Part shown: positions 22,390-34,133 of the stretch, piece after piece
Position numbering within the stretch: position 1 is the stretch's first letter
Layout: each line of letters begins with the position of its first letter
Assembly (NCBI GenBank): GCA_037976565.1
Contig: CP137670.1
Span: 372,001 to 436,000 of the forward strand
Direction of reading: 5' to 3'
DNA length: 64,000 nucleotides
Source: Mesocentrotus franciscanus
Lineage: Eukaryota > Echinodermata > Echinoidea > Camarodonta > Strongylocentrotidae
The notes under the pieces: generated by a model
Seen by the model: only the letters and a program-made list of their open reading frames with translations
Told to the model about the DNA's origin: nothing
Databases searched by the model: none
Program-made: the position numbers and the translations under genes

Positions 22390-22780
22390 AATTCTGACGA
22401 AATCAATAGGTGATCTGTCGTTGACAGACCACCTAATAAAGAATAAGGAATAAAGAATAAAGAAAGAAAATTCTAACGAAATCAATAGGTGATCTGTCGT
22501 TGACAGATCACCTAATAAAGAAAGAAAATTCTGACGAAATCAATAGGTGATCTGTCAATGACAGATCACCTAATAAATAAATAAATAAATAAAGAAAGAA
22601 AATTCTGACGAAATCAATAGGTGATCTGTCAATGACAGATCACCTAATAATAAAGAAAGAAAATTCTGACGAAATCAATAGGTGATCTGTCGTTGACAGA
22701 CCACCTAATAAATAAAGAAGAAAGAAAATTCTGACGAAAACAATAGGTGATCTGTCGATACCGACAGACCACCTAAAAAG
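22390..22780. repeat. tandem array of palindromes
   Basis: Six palindromes of the form AGGTGATCTGTC-NNN-GACAGA(T/C)CACCT, spaced 58-80 bp by A-rich AAAGAAAGAAAATTCTGACG. Several are perfect (GATCTGTCAATGACAGATC). Same family as 4190-4612 and 45580-45830. Confidence 0.85.
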
Positions 22781-22839
22781 TAATCCGTCATTAGGACGAA
22801 TTAGGTGGTCTGTCTAAGACAGGAAGACAGAGCAAGAGC

Positions 22840-22960
22840 AGTTGAGATGATGATGATGATGATGAACATGATGGTGATGTGGTAATGATAATGTTAGATG
22901 ATAATAATGATGATGATGTTGATGATCATCAGACCATCATGATGATGATGATCATGAGCG
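22840..22960. repeat. GAT microsatellite
   Basis: Imperfect GAT/GATGAT repeats. The reverse complement is found at 49970-50080 with the same interruptions, so it is part of the inverted-repeat arm. Confidence 0.85.
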
Positions 22961-23282
22961 TGATCCTGACATCTGATTGAAAAATGAGGGGACATTTAGA
23001 TAGCATATAGTCTCAGCTACAACATACTCAAAAATCAACAAAAACCAAGCAGAAATAACGGCGATATTGCTCGCAAAAGACAGGAATGTAAAATCCAGAT
23101 TTGAGAAAAGTCATCCCCGTAGGGATTACACGCAAACAGTAATGGATCAAGTGATAATAGGGTAATAATAAAGTAAATATTGTTGTTTATTACATTATTT
23201 GCGATTCTACGTGTTTTAATATTCAAATGAGACGGTACAGTGAAAGGTCAAAAAGACAAAAAAAGTGAAGAAAAAAATTGTT

Positions 23283-23354
23283 GGAGACGCCCGGACTCGA
23301 ACCAGGGGTCTCGAGGTTGGAAGTGAAGTGCGTTACCGATATACCAAAACATTT
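23283..23354 (-). pseudogene. tRNA-Gly(TCC)-like module, copy 2
   Basis: Anticodon loop CTTCCAA, closer to a real tRNA-Gly(TCC) loop than the 21096 copy. Confidence 0.7.
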
Positions 23355-23918
23355 CCCATAGCGATTACACGTAAACGGAAAGGGAATTCTCAAATCCCAC
23401 TTTGCAAGTGAAATATGAGCATGATCCCGGCATCTGATCGAAAGATAAAGGGCACACTTGTGTTAGCTTATTGTCTCAGCTGCAACATACTCGAAGCTCA
23501 GCGAAAACAAAGCTAAAACGACGGAGATATTGCTCGCGAAAGACGGTAATGTAGAATCCAGTTTTGACAAAAAGTCATGTCCCATAGAGAATACACGCAA
23601 AATGTGAAAAATTGACATGCCTCCTTTAATCGCAAAAATACGCCATGATGCCTTCGTCGAAATTAAAAATCGTGGTGACTGTATTTGTAGAGATTTTATC
23701 TCAGCTAGAACATATCAAAATTTGGAAGAAAATCGATCAATATCGATCAAATCGATCAACGTCATCAGTCATGGTCAAGGTTGAAAACCTTATTTTGCTT
23801 TGTCCTTATGCCTATACATATGTGTGCCAAATTTCAAGGCATTTGATTGAGCCATTTTAAGTTATCGTGCTAACAAAAAAGTGGGTGGAAATAAGAAAAA
23901 TATTCTAACGAAAACATA

Positions 23919-23992
23919 AGGTGGTCTGTATTATATACAGCCCACCTGACTAGACATGTAATACTTGTTAATAACAAGTATAGGCGGGCTGT
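23919..23992 (-). other. head-to-tail Helitron junction (left arm)
   Basis: On the minus strand: ACAGCCCGCCT (23992-23982), hairpin ATACTTGTTA/TAACAAGTAT (23981-23961), TACATGT, CTAG (23953-23950), TC (23949-23948), then the 5' palindrome AGGTGGGCTGTAT...ACCACCT (23947-23919). A 3' CTAG joined directly to a 5' TC is what rolling-circle read-through predicts. Confidence 0.75.
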
Positions 23993-24180
23993 TCCAAGTG
24001 CATGCCACACATGTTTAGTGACATACTAAGTAGTTCAGATAACATGAGCATGATTTGACCTTATCTTTTGAAATAATCCTCTTATTCAGGTCTATTAGTG
24101 TGCCAAATTTCTTGTCTATACAATGCATGGTTTAGAGAAACCATGTACAGTATATTTGACCGATTTAATTATTTTTTATT

Positions 24181-27100
24181 ATTGAGGAATACACTTGCAC
24201 ATTACGTACTCCGTGGTAAGAAAGAAGTAAGCGAGGGAAAGTAAGGCAATAACAAAGAGAGATAGAAAATTGCCCGGGTCCAAATTCAGTTTTCTAAAAA
24301 TTATGAGACCCGGTGCTGATGATCATTTATCTACCATGTGATTGCCTCATGACGCTAAATAAAAACATAGTACCACGAGGTCGTTTATTGTCAACAAACA
24401 GTTCAAATAGAATTGTATAGACGATGAAAAAATAAGAATAATAATACAACGTCGTTACGCTGAAAAAAAAATTCCCTTATATCTCTCACCGCCAAATAAT
24501 CCGAACAATAGTATCAACCGAGAGGAATCAACTGTTAAACGAATTCATCACGAGTCTTGAAATTTCAGTTTGTAATTGCATGTCATTGAAGTATGAAAGA
24601 GAAGGTTGAGTTCTGGTGAGAGGTGAACACTAATTTGTGAGGGTTAAAATTGTTATTATGCAAGTGTGGAAGAACATCAGAGAAAAAATGTTCCCTGAAA
24701 AGCATGGCTCTTCATATGCCTTCATACTTATGCTGAATATGACAAGTAACAGCTTAAAATGAGGCCCGATTTTTATGCCACATGTTTGTGTAGTTCCATA
24801 TACATCTTTCTGTGTACAGTGCTTGTTACTTTACAAAGACTTAGCCAAATTTCTTATAAATTTGATGACTCCAGAACCTTGAAGTACACACCAATACTTA
24901 TATGCAACATGATCCACTTTTTCTGATCGATTCCACACCGTTTCTTTCACAATGCAATCGCATGACCAGAACTCAACCTTATCTTTAAAGAGCAGCAATG
25001 GCGAACGAGTATTACTAAAATTCAACAATCGTTGCTTTAATGGTTTGCTTTTTCATGAGAAATTAACACGAGACGTCAAGCTACATATAAATATGATCAA
25101 AAGACATGATATTGTCTTAAAAACAGTCAGAAAACATTGGAACTAGAATGAATAAGAGATAATGCGATCACGTAAACAAGAGCAATTTGTCCATGTTAAT
25201 CCTCCAGTATCAAATACCCAAGTAAAACTCGAACCAGATGCAAATAAAGGTAAACATAAAGACATAAATGTATGACATATTGTAAATTGTCATGATTGTA
25301 TTCTCTAATTATTTATTTTTACATTTTATTTTAATTTAAATTATGTTTTATTATTGAGGAATACACTTGCACATTACGTACTCCGTGGTAAGAAAGAAGT
25401 AAGCGAGGGAAAGTAAGGCAATGACAAAAGAGAGATAGAAAATGGCCCGGGTTCAAATTCAGTTTTCTAAAAATTATTAGACCCGGTGCTGATGATCATT
25501 TATTTACCATGTGATTGCTTCATGACGCTAAATAAAAAATAGTACCACGAGGTCGTTTATTGTCAACAAACAGTTCAAATAGAATTGTATAGACGATGAA
25601 AAAAAAGAATAATAATACAACGTCGTTACGCTGAAAAAAATTCCCTTATATCTCTCACCGCCAAATAATCCGAACAATAGTATCAACCGAGAGGAATCAA
25701 CTGTTAAACGAATTTATCACGAGTCTTGAAATTTCAGTTTGTAATTGCATGTCATAGAAGTATGAAAGAGAAGGTTGAGTTCTGGTGAGAGGTGAACAAT
25801 AATTTGTGAGGGTTAAAATTGTTATTATGCAAGTGTGGAAGAACATCAGAGAAAAAAATGTTCCCTGAAAAGCATGGCTCTTCATATGCCTTCATACTTA
25901 TGCTGAATATGACAAGTAACAGCTTAAAATGAGGCCCGATTTTTATGCCACATGTTTGTGTAGTTCCATATACATCTTTCTGTGTACAGTGCTTGTTACT
26001 TTACAAAGACTTAGCCAAATTTCTTATAAATTTGATGACTCCAGAACCTTGAAGTACACACCAATACTTATATGCAACATGATCCACTTTTTCTGATCGA
26101 TTCCACACCGTTTCTTTCACAATGCAATCGCATGACCAGAACTCAACCTTATCTTTAAAGAGCAGCAATGGCGAACGAGTATTACTAAAATTCAACAATC
26201 GTTGCTATAATGGTTTGCTTTTTCATGAGAAATTAACACGAGACGTCAAGCTACATATAAATATGATCAAAAGACATGATATTGTCTTAAAAACAGTCAG
26301 AAAACATTGGAACTAGAATGAATAAGAGATAATGCGATCACGTAAACAAGAGCAATTTGTCCATGTTAATCCTCCAGTATCAAATACCCAAGTAAAACTC
26401 GAACCAGATGCAAATAAAGGTAAACATAAAGACATAAATGTATGACATATTGTAAATTGTCATGATTGTATTCTCTAATTATTTATTTTTACATTTTATT
26501 TTAATTTAAATTATGTTTTATTATTGAGGAATACACTTGCACATTACGTACTCCGTGGTAAGAAAGAAGTAAGCGAGGGAAAGTAAGGCAATGACAAAAG
26601 AGAGATAGAAAATGGCCCGGGTTCAAATTCAGTTTTCTAAAAATTATTAGACCCGGTGCTGATGATCATTTATTTACCATGTGATTGCTTCATGACGCTA
26701 AATAAAAATAGTACCACGAGGTCGTTTATTGTCAACAAACAGTTCAAATAGAATTGTATAGACGATGAAAAAAAAGAATAATAATACAACGTCGTTACGC
26801 TGAAAAAAATTCCCTTATATCTCTCGCCGCCAAATAATCCGAACAATAGTATCAACCGAGAGGAATCAACTGTTAAACGAATTTATCACGAGTCTTGAAA
26901 TTTCAGTTTGTAATTGCATGTCATAGAAGTATGAAAGAGAAGGTTGAGTTCTGGTGAGAGGTGAACAATAATTTGTGAGGGTTGTAATTGTAATTTTGCA
27001 AGTGAGGAAGAACATCAGAGAAAAAAAGTTCCCTGAAAGCATGGCTCTTCAAATGCCTTCATACTTATGCTAAATATGACAAGTAACAGCTTAAAATGAG

Positions 27101-29017
27101 GCCCGAATTTTATGCCACATGTTTGTGTAGTCCCATATACATCTTTCTGTGTACAGTGCTTGTTACTTTACAAAGACTAAGCCAAATTTCTTATCATTTT
27201 GATGACTCCACAACCTTGAAGTACACACCAATACTTATATGCAACATGATCCACCTTTTTCTGATCGATTCCACACCGTTTCTTTCACAATGCAATCGCA
27301 TGACCAGGGGGGCATTTCATCAACATTTGTCCACCGACAACTGTCGGGGCCGACTAAATTTGACCAATTAGAGGCCTGGAAAATAGTCGGTGACAATAAA
27401 ATTGTCGGTGAAAATGATATTAGTCGGTGAAAACCACCGACTAATTGTTTCATGAAACGCCCCAGAACTCAACCTTATCTTTAAAGAGCAGCAATGGCGA
27501 ACGAGTATTACTAAAATTCAACAATCGTTGCTATAATGGTTTGCTTTTTCATGAGAAATTAACACGAGACGTCAAGCTACATATAAATATGATCAACAAA
27601 CATGATATTGTCTTAAAAACAGCCAGAAAACATTGGAACTAGAATGAATAAGATATAATGCGATTACGTAAACAAGAGCAATTTGTCCATGTTAATCCTC
27701 CAGTATCAAATACCCAAGTAAAACTCGAACCAGATGCAAATAAAGGTAAACACAAAGACATAAATGAATGACATATTGTAAATTGTCATGATTGTATTCT
27801 CTAATTATTTATTTTTATATTTCATTTTAATTTAAATTATGTTTTATTACTGAGGAATACACTTGCACATTACGTACTCCGTGGTAAGAAAGAAGTAAGC
27901 GAGGAAAAGTAAGGCAATGACAAGAGAGATAGAGAAAATGGCCCGGGTTCAAATTCAGTTTTCTAAAAATTATTAGACCCGGTGCTGATGATCATTTATC
28001 TACCATGTGATTGCCTCATGACGCTAAATAAAAAAATAGTACCACGAGGTCGTTTATTGTCAACAAACAGTTCAAATAGAATTGTATAGACGATGAAAAA
28101 TAAGAATAATAATACAACGTCGTTACGCTGAAAAAAATTCCTTATATCTCTCACCGCCAAATAATCCGAACAATAGTATCAACCGAGAGGAATCAACTGT
28201 TAAACGAATTTATCACGAGTCTTGAAATTTCAGTTTGTAATTGCATGTCATAGAAGTATGAAAGAGAAGGTTGAGTTCTGGTGAGAGGTGAACAATAATT
28301 TGTGAGGGTTGTAATTGTAATTTTGCAAGTGAGGAAGAACATCAGAGAAAAAAAGTTCCCTGAAAGCATGGCTCTTCAAATGCCTTCATACTTATGCTAA
28401 ATATGACAAGTAACAGCTTAAAATGAGGCCCGAATTTTATGCCACACGTTTGTGTAGTCCCATATACATCTTTCTGTGTACAGTGCTTGTTACTTTACCA
28501 AGAATGTCCCAAATTTTCCTATCATTTTGGTGACTCCAAAACCTTGCAATACACACCAATACTTATATGTTACGTGATCAACTTTTTCTTATCGCTTCCA
28601 CACCGTTTCTTTCACAATGCAATCGCATGACCAGAACTCAACCTTATCTTTAAAGAGCAGAAATGGCGAACGAGTATTACTAAAATTCAACAATCGTTGC
28701 TTTAATGGTTTGCTTTTTCATGAGAAATTAACACGAGACGTCAAGCTACATATAAATATGATCAAAAGACATGATATTGTCTTAAAAACAGTCAGAAAAC
28801 ATTGGAACTAGAATGAATAAGAGATAATGCGATATGTAAACAAGTGCAATTTGTCCATGTTAATCCTCCAGTGCCAAATACCTAAGTAAAACTCGAACCA
28901 GATGCAAATAAAGGTAAACACAAAGACATAAATGAATGACATATTGTAAATTGTCATGATTGTATTCTCTAATTATTTATTTTTTTATTTTTATTTTAAT
29001 TTAAATTATGTTTTATG
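24181..29017 (-). repeat. 1.17-kb tandem satellite, 4 monomers
   Basis: ATTGAGGAATACACTTGCAC recurs at 24181, 25353, 26523, about 27849 and 29018, giving periods of 1172, 1170, 1326 and 1169. The 1326 period is due to a MITE. Monomers are AT-rich and nearly identical except the innermost (27849-29018), which is more diverged. Each has a 16-bp inverted pair (AAGGTTGAGTTCTGGT, ACCAGAACTCAACCTT) about 380 bp apart. Short open frames of 60-65 codons recur with it; I recognise none. Confidence 0.92.
27307..27463. mobile_element. 156-bp MITE in a satellite monomer
   Basis: Ends are GGGGGGCATTTCATCAAC and the inverse of GGGGCGTTTCATGAAAC. Neighbouring monomers have the empty site CATGACCAGAACTC; the filled site has CCAG...CCAGAACTC, giving a 2-4 bp target duplication blurred by the G run. 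Five GTCGGTG or CACCGAC motifs inside look like subterminal transposase-binding repeats. Superfamily undetermined. Confidence 0.8.
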
Positions 29018-29409
29018 ATTGAGGAATACACTTACACATTACATACTCCGTGGTAAGAAAGAAGTAAGCGAGGGAACGGAAGGCAATGACAAAAGAGAAA
29101 TAGAAAAAATGGCCCGGGTTCACATTCAGTTTTCTTTAAATATTAGACCCGCGGTGCTGAAGATCCTTTATCCACCATGTGAATGCCTTATGACGCTAAA
29201 TAAAAAAAGTACCATCAGGTTTGTTGTATTAAAAAAAAGTTCAAAACGTCGTTACGCTGAAGAAACTTCCCTTCTATCTCTCACGGCCAAATAATCCGAA
29301 CAATAGAATCAACAGAGAGGAATAAACTGTTAAACGAATTTATCACAAGGCCTGAAACATTTTAGAATGACTTTGATATTTTTGAGTGAAATTTAATGTA
29401 TATGCTTTC

Positions 29410-29430
29410 TATATATATATATATATATTA
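29410..29430. repeat. TA microsatellite
   Basis: Short (TA)n in the first 276-bp repeat; mirrored near 35527-35545. Confidence 0.85.
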
Positions 29431-29463
29431 CAGATAGAAATAGACTGTACAATATTAGTGAGA

Positions 29464-29465
29464 GC

Positions 29466-29497
<32 letters not shown>

Positions 29498-29501
29498 AAA
29501 A
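29464..29501. repeat. AAC microsatellite
   Basis: About 12 AAC units; mirrored as GTT at 35464-35492. Confidence 0.9.
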
Positions 29502-30032
29502 ATCGAATTTGACTTTGTAAAAGTACACAAAATCGATACAAAACCTGGGTTGCATTCTAACCCAAGCTCCGGGGGACCACTCCCACTCAGAGGCCCCTAG
29601 AAATCCAGCTTAGGGCCTACACAAGGCCTGAAACATTTTATAATGACTTTAATATTTTTCAGTGAAATTTATCGTTTATGCATTATATATATTTTACAGA
29701 TAGAATCAGACTGTACAACATTAGTGGGAGCGATAAAAAGCGAATTTGAATTTGTAAAAATACAAGAAATTGAACCAAAACCTGGGTTGCATTCTCCCAC
29801 AAACTCAGGGGACCAATCCCACTCAGAGGTTCCCTAGAAATCCAGCTTAGGGCCTAGACAAGGCCTGAAACATTTAAGAATGACTTTGAAATGTTTAAGT
29901 GAAATTTAATGTATATGCTCTATATACATTGTGCAGATAGAAATAAACTTGGTTGCGTTCTCCATTAAACTCACGGTTCAGCCCGTTGAGGGAATACCCA
30001 GATTCGGTTTGGATGGGGTGTACGGCTAAAGC

Positions 30033-30532
30033 NNNNNNNNNNNNNNNNNNNNNNNNNNNNNNNNNNNNNNNNNNNNNNNNNNNNNNNNNNNNNNNNNNNN
30101 NNNNNNNNNNNNNNNNNNNNNNNNNNNNNNNNNNNNNNNNNNNNNNNNNNNNNNNNNNNNNNNNNNNNNNNNNNNNNNNNNNNNNNNNNNNNNNNNNNNN
30201 NNNNNNNNNNNNNNNNNNNNNNNNNNNNNNNNNNNNNNNNNNNNNNNNNNNNNNNNNNNNNNNNNNNNNNNNNNNNNNNNNNNNNNNNNNNNNNNNNNNN
30301 NNNNNNNNNNNNNNNNNNNNNNNNNNNNNNNNNNNNNNNNNNNNNNNNNNNNNNNNNNNNNNNNNNNNNNNNNNNNNNNNNNNNNNNNNNNNNNNNNNNN
30401 NNNNNNNNNNNNNNNNNNNNNNNNNNNNNNNNNNNNNNNNNNNNNNNNNNNNNNNNNNNNNNNNNNNNNNNNNNNNNNNNNNNNNNNNNNNNNNNNNNNN
30501 NNNNNNNNNNNNNNNNNNNNNNNNNNNNNNNN
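30033..30532. other. assembly gap (500 N)
   Basis: Exactly 500 N, beginning at the last base of the left inverted-repeat arm (…ACGGCTAAAGC; the right arm starts with GCTTTAGCCGT at 34930). Long open frames spanning it are meaningless. Confidence 0.99.
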
Positions 30533-31417
30533 ATTTTGACAAAAGGCATCATGGCGTATTTTTGCGATTAAAGGAGGCATGTCAATTTTTCACATTTGCG
30601 TGTATTCTATGGGACATGACTTTTTCTCAAAACTGGATTCTACATTCCCGTCTTTCGCGAGCAATATCTCTGTTGTTTTAGTTTCGTTTTTTGCTGAGCT
30701 TCGAGTATGTTGTAGCTGAGACAATAAGCTATCACAAGTGTGCCCTTTATTTTTCGATCAGATGTCGGGATCATGCTCATATTTCACTTGCAAAGTGGGA
30801 TTTGAGAATTCCATTTTCCGTTCACGTGTAATGTCTATGTGGATTATTTTGGTATAGTGGTCATAGCACTTGCCTCCCATTCCGGCGACCCAAGTTCGAT
30901 TCCTGGTGGGTCAATTTTTTTTTTTTTTTGCCGTCGTTTTGAATTTGATTTTATGATCTTCTTCGACTATTATAACATATTATCATATACATCACAAACA
31001 ATGTAATAAAATGCCTAATTTTGCGTGTTATATCTATGGGAGAAAATGTCAATCGTTTGAGTACAACCCTATGGAAATCTGAGTCCTTGTCGTGTATTAA
31101 TTTTTATTCATAGTTGGATAGAGTATGAGTCGGAGATATGATTTCTTAAAGAAAACAAAATCTAGAAAATGCATATTTCATTTTGATATTTAGATTTGAG
31201 GGTCAAAGGTCAAATATACTGTACATGGTTTCTCTAAAACCATGCATTGTATAGACTTGAAATTTGGCACACTAATAGACCTGAATAAGAGGATTATTTC
31301 AAAAAATAAGGTCAAATCATGCCAATGTTATCTTAACTACTTAGTATGTCACTAAACATGTGTGGCATGCACTTGGAACAGCCCACCTATACTTGTTAAC
31401 AAGTATTACATGTCTAG
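30533..31417 (+). mobile_element. Helitron-like unit, plus strand, partial
   Basis: Reverse orientation of the left-hand units. It contains a forward tRNA-Gly(CCC)-like module and ends with ACAGCCCACCT (31378-31388), hairpin ATACTTGTTAACAAGTAT (31389-31406), TACATGT and CTAG (31414-31417), followed by T. The 200 bp before the hairpin match 44466-44640. Confidence 0.7.
30841..30912 (+). pseudogene. tRNA-Gly(CCC)-like module, copy 8
   Basis: The only full CCC-type copy on the plus strand. Boxes are intact and a run of 16 T follows at about 30914-30929. Confidence 0.75.
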
Positions 31418-32755
31418 TTATTCTTTATTTTTCTTATTTCCACCCACTTTTTGTTAGCAAGATAATTTGAAAATGGCTCAATCAAATGCCTTGAAATTTG
31501 GCACACATATGTATAGGCATATGGAAAAAACACAATAAGGTTTTCAACCTTGACCTTGACTGATGACGTCATCTAGGCGCCATTTTGTAAAATTTTCTGA
31601 AAATCTACTCATGATCATATCTTCATAACGAAAAGTCATTTCTCATTCATATTTATCATGATCAAGGTCAATATCCGTCCGGTCAATTTCAGGTCAAAAA
31701 CGCGCGCGCATGCGTACGTCCGCGCGTTAGCGCGCGCAAAATTTCAAAATGCTTCAAATCGTCTCAAATTCATTTTGCATACGTTTCAGGCCATTTTAAG
31801 CATTTTATAAAAATCGCGCACACGCACATGCGCGCGTTTTTTCGCGCGTAACACCATTACACAACATAGAATCGCAATTTTTTTTTCTTTCATGATATTT
31901 CCCATATTTTTTGAACAATTTGATACCATGTTTATCTCTTTATGACCATTAATAACAAGATGAGCGTCCATTCAAGATAAATGTCCGTGCGCGCGAGCTC
32001 TTGTAATACATAGCATATATGGGCAAAAACATGCCTATACAAAATTCATTGTAACTCTTCAGAATGGATGGGAAGTCCCAATTTTTTTCATATTTGGATA
32101 GATTATGAGTCGGAGATATGATTTCATGTCTCATTTGACCCTCAATTAACTCATGACGTCATCATAATGGCCTCCGAACTCAAAATTTCAATTTGCATAT
32201 TATGACGTCAGCATATTTTTGGAAAATTGATTGTATCTCTGTAAATATTGATCAATTTTCTTTTAAATTTTAATATGTTTTAGCTGAGACAATTCTCTAC
32301 AAATGCAGTATCACGATTTTTCATTTTGACAAAGGCATCATGGCGTATTTTTGCGATTAAAGGAGGCATGTCAATTTTTCACATTTTGCGTGTATTCTCT
32401 ATGGGACATGACTTTTTTCAAAACTGGATTCTACATTCCCGTCTTTCGCGAGCAATATCTCCGTCGTTTTAGTTTTGTTTTCGCTGAGCTTCGAGTATGT
32501 TGTAGCTGAGACAATAAGCTATCACAAGTGTGCCCTTTATTTTTCGATCAGATGCCGGGATCATGCTCATATTTCACTTGCAAAGTGGGATTTGAGAATT
32601 CCATTTTCCGTTCACGTGTAATGTCTATGTGGATTATTTTGGTATATTGGTCGCAATTGACTTGAAATGTTGCATGTTGATAGGTAAGACAAAATATTTC
32701 ATATAAAAACATAAAATCGAGAATATGCATATTTCATTATGTTATTTAGATTTAA
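31418..32755 (+). mobile_element. Helitron-like unit lacking both termini
   Basis: Follows the CTAG at 31414 but starts in TTATTCTTTATTTTTC, about 50 bp inside the usual 5' end. It carries TGACGTCA (31563, 32153, 32205), CG runs and sub-repeats, then a tRNA-like module broken after the A box (32631-32660). It stops at a new 5' end (TCAGGTGGG at 32756). Confidence 0.55.
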
Positions 32756-34133
32756 TCAGGTGGGCTGTATATAATACAGACCACCTTATGTTTTCGTTAG
32801 AATATTTTTCTTATTTCCACCCACTTTTTGTTAGCACGATAACTTAAAATGGCTCAATCATATGCCTTGAAATTTGGCACATATATGTATCGGCATAAGG
32901 ACAAAGTAAAATAAGGTTTTCAACCTTGACCATGACTGATGACGTCATCTAGGCGCCATTTTGTGAAAATCAACTCACGATCATATCTTCATAACGGAAA
33001 GTCATTTCCCATTCATATTTATCATGATCAAGGTCAATATCCGTCCGGTCAATTCCAGGTCAAAAACGCGCGTACGCCATTATTAGCGTTAGCATTTCAT
33101 AAAGTCGCGCACACGCGCATGCGCGCGCGTTTTCGTTCGTCACGGCTGAACGCAAAATAATTCATCCTAGATTTTTTTTGACACGATATTCCTCATTTTT
33201 TTTCGAACAATTTGATACCATGCTCATCTCTTTATGACCATTAATAAGGGAATGAGCGTCCATTCAAGTTAAATGTCCGTGCGCGCGAGCTCTTGTAATA
33301 CATAGCATATATGGGCAAAAACATGCCTATAAACAATCCATTATAGCTCTTTGGATGCACCGGAACCTCAAACTTTTTCCATATTTGGATAGAGTATGGG
33401 TCGGAGATATGATTTCATGTCTCATTTGGCCATCAAGTAGATCGGGACGTCATCATAATGGCCTTGAAACTCAAAATACGCATTTGCATATTATGACGTC
33501 AGCATATTTTTGGAAAATTGAGTGTATCTCTGTAAATATTGATCATTTTTCTCCCAAATGTGGATATGTTGTAGTTGAGGTAATTGTCTACAAGATTGGT
33601 ACACACTAATTTTCATTTTAATGACGTCATCATAGTCAAAAATTCAATCAAAGGCCACATGTCACAATTTCTTCATTTGCGCGTTATGTCTATGGAAGGT
33701 GAATTTCGTTCACATGATGTGTCTACATGACATTGTTCTTTAAGCAGTATCTCGCTTTTTTTTTGCTCTATTTTCTCCTAAATTTTGGTATGTTATAGCT
33801 GAGACTATGGAATATCAAAAACATGTCATTTGGTCTTTAATCAAATGTGAGGATCATGTCGAAAGTTTCAATTGAAAATGTAATCGCGACCATGCCAAGG
33901 CCGTTTGTCAGCTTTGCATGTAAAGTCTATGAGAAATATTTTGGACTATTGGTTAAAGCACTAGATAGATCCATAATGATCAAGGCAACGCAGATGAAAA
34001 TTGACATATTGATAGATCATAATGGGAGGAGCATTTTATAACATAATGTAAAATCGTGAAAATGCATTCTTCATTATGTAAAACATTAGTATACGTATCA
34101 CATAATTCGTCAAAGTGACGAATTCAAGTCTAG
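32756..34133 (+). mobile_element. candidate complete Helitron-like element, 1.38 kb
   Basis: Starts A|TCAGGTGGGCTG with the 5' palindrome at 32758-32786. Ends with the AATTCGTC...GACGAATT hairpin (34104-34124), CAAGT, CTAG (34130-34133) and T. So 5' A|TC and 3' CTAG|T are both as canonical Helitrons require. The block before the hairpin is TACGTATCACAT instead of ACAGACCACCT. A degenerate A box lies near 33942. No coding sequence is recognised. Confidence 0.65.

Larger units (their letters stand above)
20994..22780 (-). mobile_element. Helitron-like unit, tandem array copy 5, TCC variant
   Basis: 1787 bp. 3' end: CTAG 20994-20997, hairpin 21002-21024. It lacks the minisatellite and polypurine tract; after TTCAATTCTAATGATCAGTG it jumps to a different tRNA-like module (21096-21167). 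The 5' end expands into a palindrome array (22390-22780). Confidence 0.7.
22781..23949 (-). mobile_element. near-complete Helitron-like element with 5' TC
   Basis: 1169 bp. The 5' end on the minus strand is TCAGGTGGGCTG (23949 downward), directly against the CTAG of the neighbour. The 3' end is the AATTCGTC hairpin (22781-22803, one mismatch) with GACAGACCACCT. CTAG itself is missing, replaced by the TAGGTGG of the adjoining 5' end. It carries a GAT microsatellite and the tRNA-Gly(TCC)-like module. Confidence 0.65.
23950..30032 (-). mobile_element. Helitron-like element carrying a satellite array (left arm)
   Basis: The 3' end is the CTAG at 23950-23953 with the ATACTTGTTA hairpin. The next 200 bp (ATGCCACACATG...CATGTACAGTATATTTGACC) also occur before the 3' ends at 31417 and 44679. 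The rest is a 1.17-kb tandem array (24181-29017), a partial monomer and a 240-280 bp tandem repeat, cut off by the gap. No transposase frame is visible. Confidence 0.6.
29346..30032 (-). repeat. 240-280 bp tandem repeat
   Basis: CAAGGCCTGAAACATTT starts at 29346, 29622 and 29859. Each copy contains ACAGATAGAAATA, AACCTGGGTTGCATTCT and CTAGAAATCCAGCTTAGG. The first copy is longer because of an AAC microsatellite. The third is cut by the gap. Confidence 0.85.

Noticed and set aside
22390..22780. CRISPR-like array (regular hairpin repeats with spacers)
   Set aside because: The spacers are themselves repeated A-rich sequence, the context is eukaryotic, and the palindromes equal the ends of the surrounding elements.
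24952..25146. 64-codon frame (MQSHDQNSTLSLKSS...) repeated in satellite monomers of both arrays
   Set aside because: Conservation reflects array homogenisation; flanking non-coding parts are equally conserved, and an overlapping reverse frame is open too.
29895..30681. Long open frames across the N gap (also 8605-9150)
   Set aside because: They consist of unknown bases and have no meaning.
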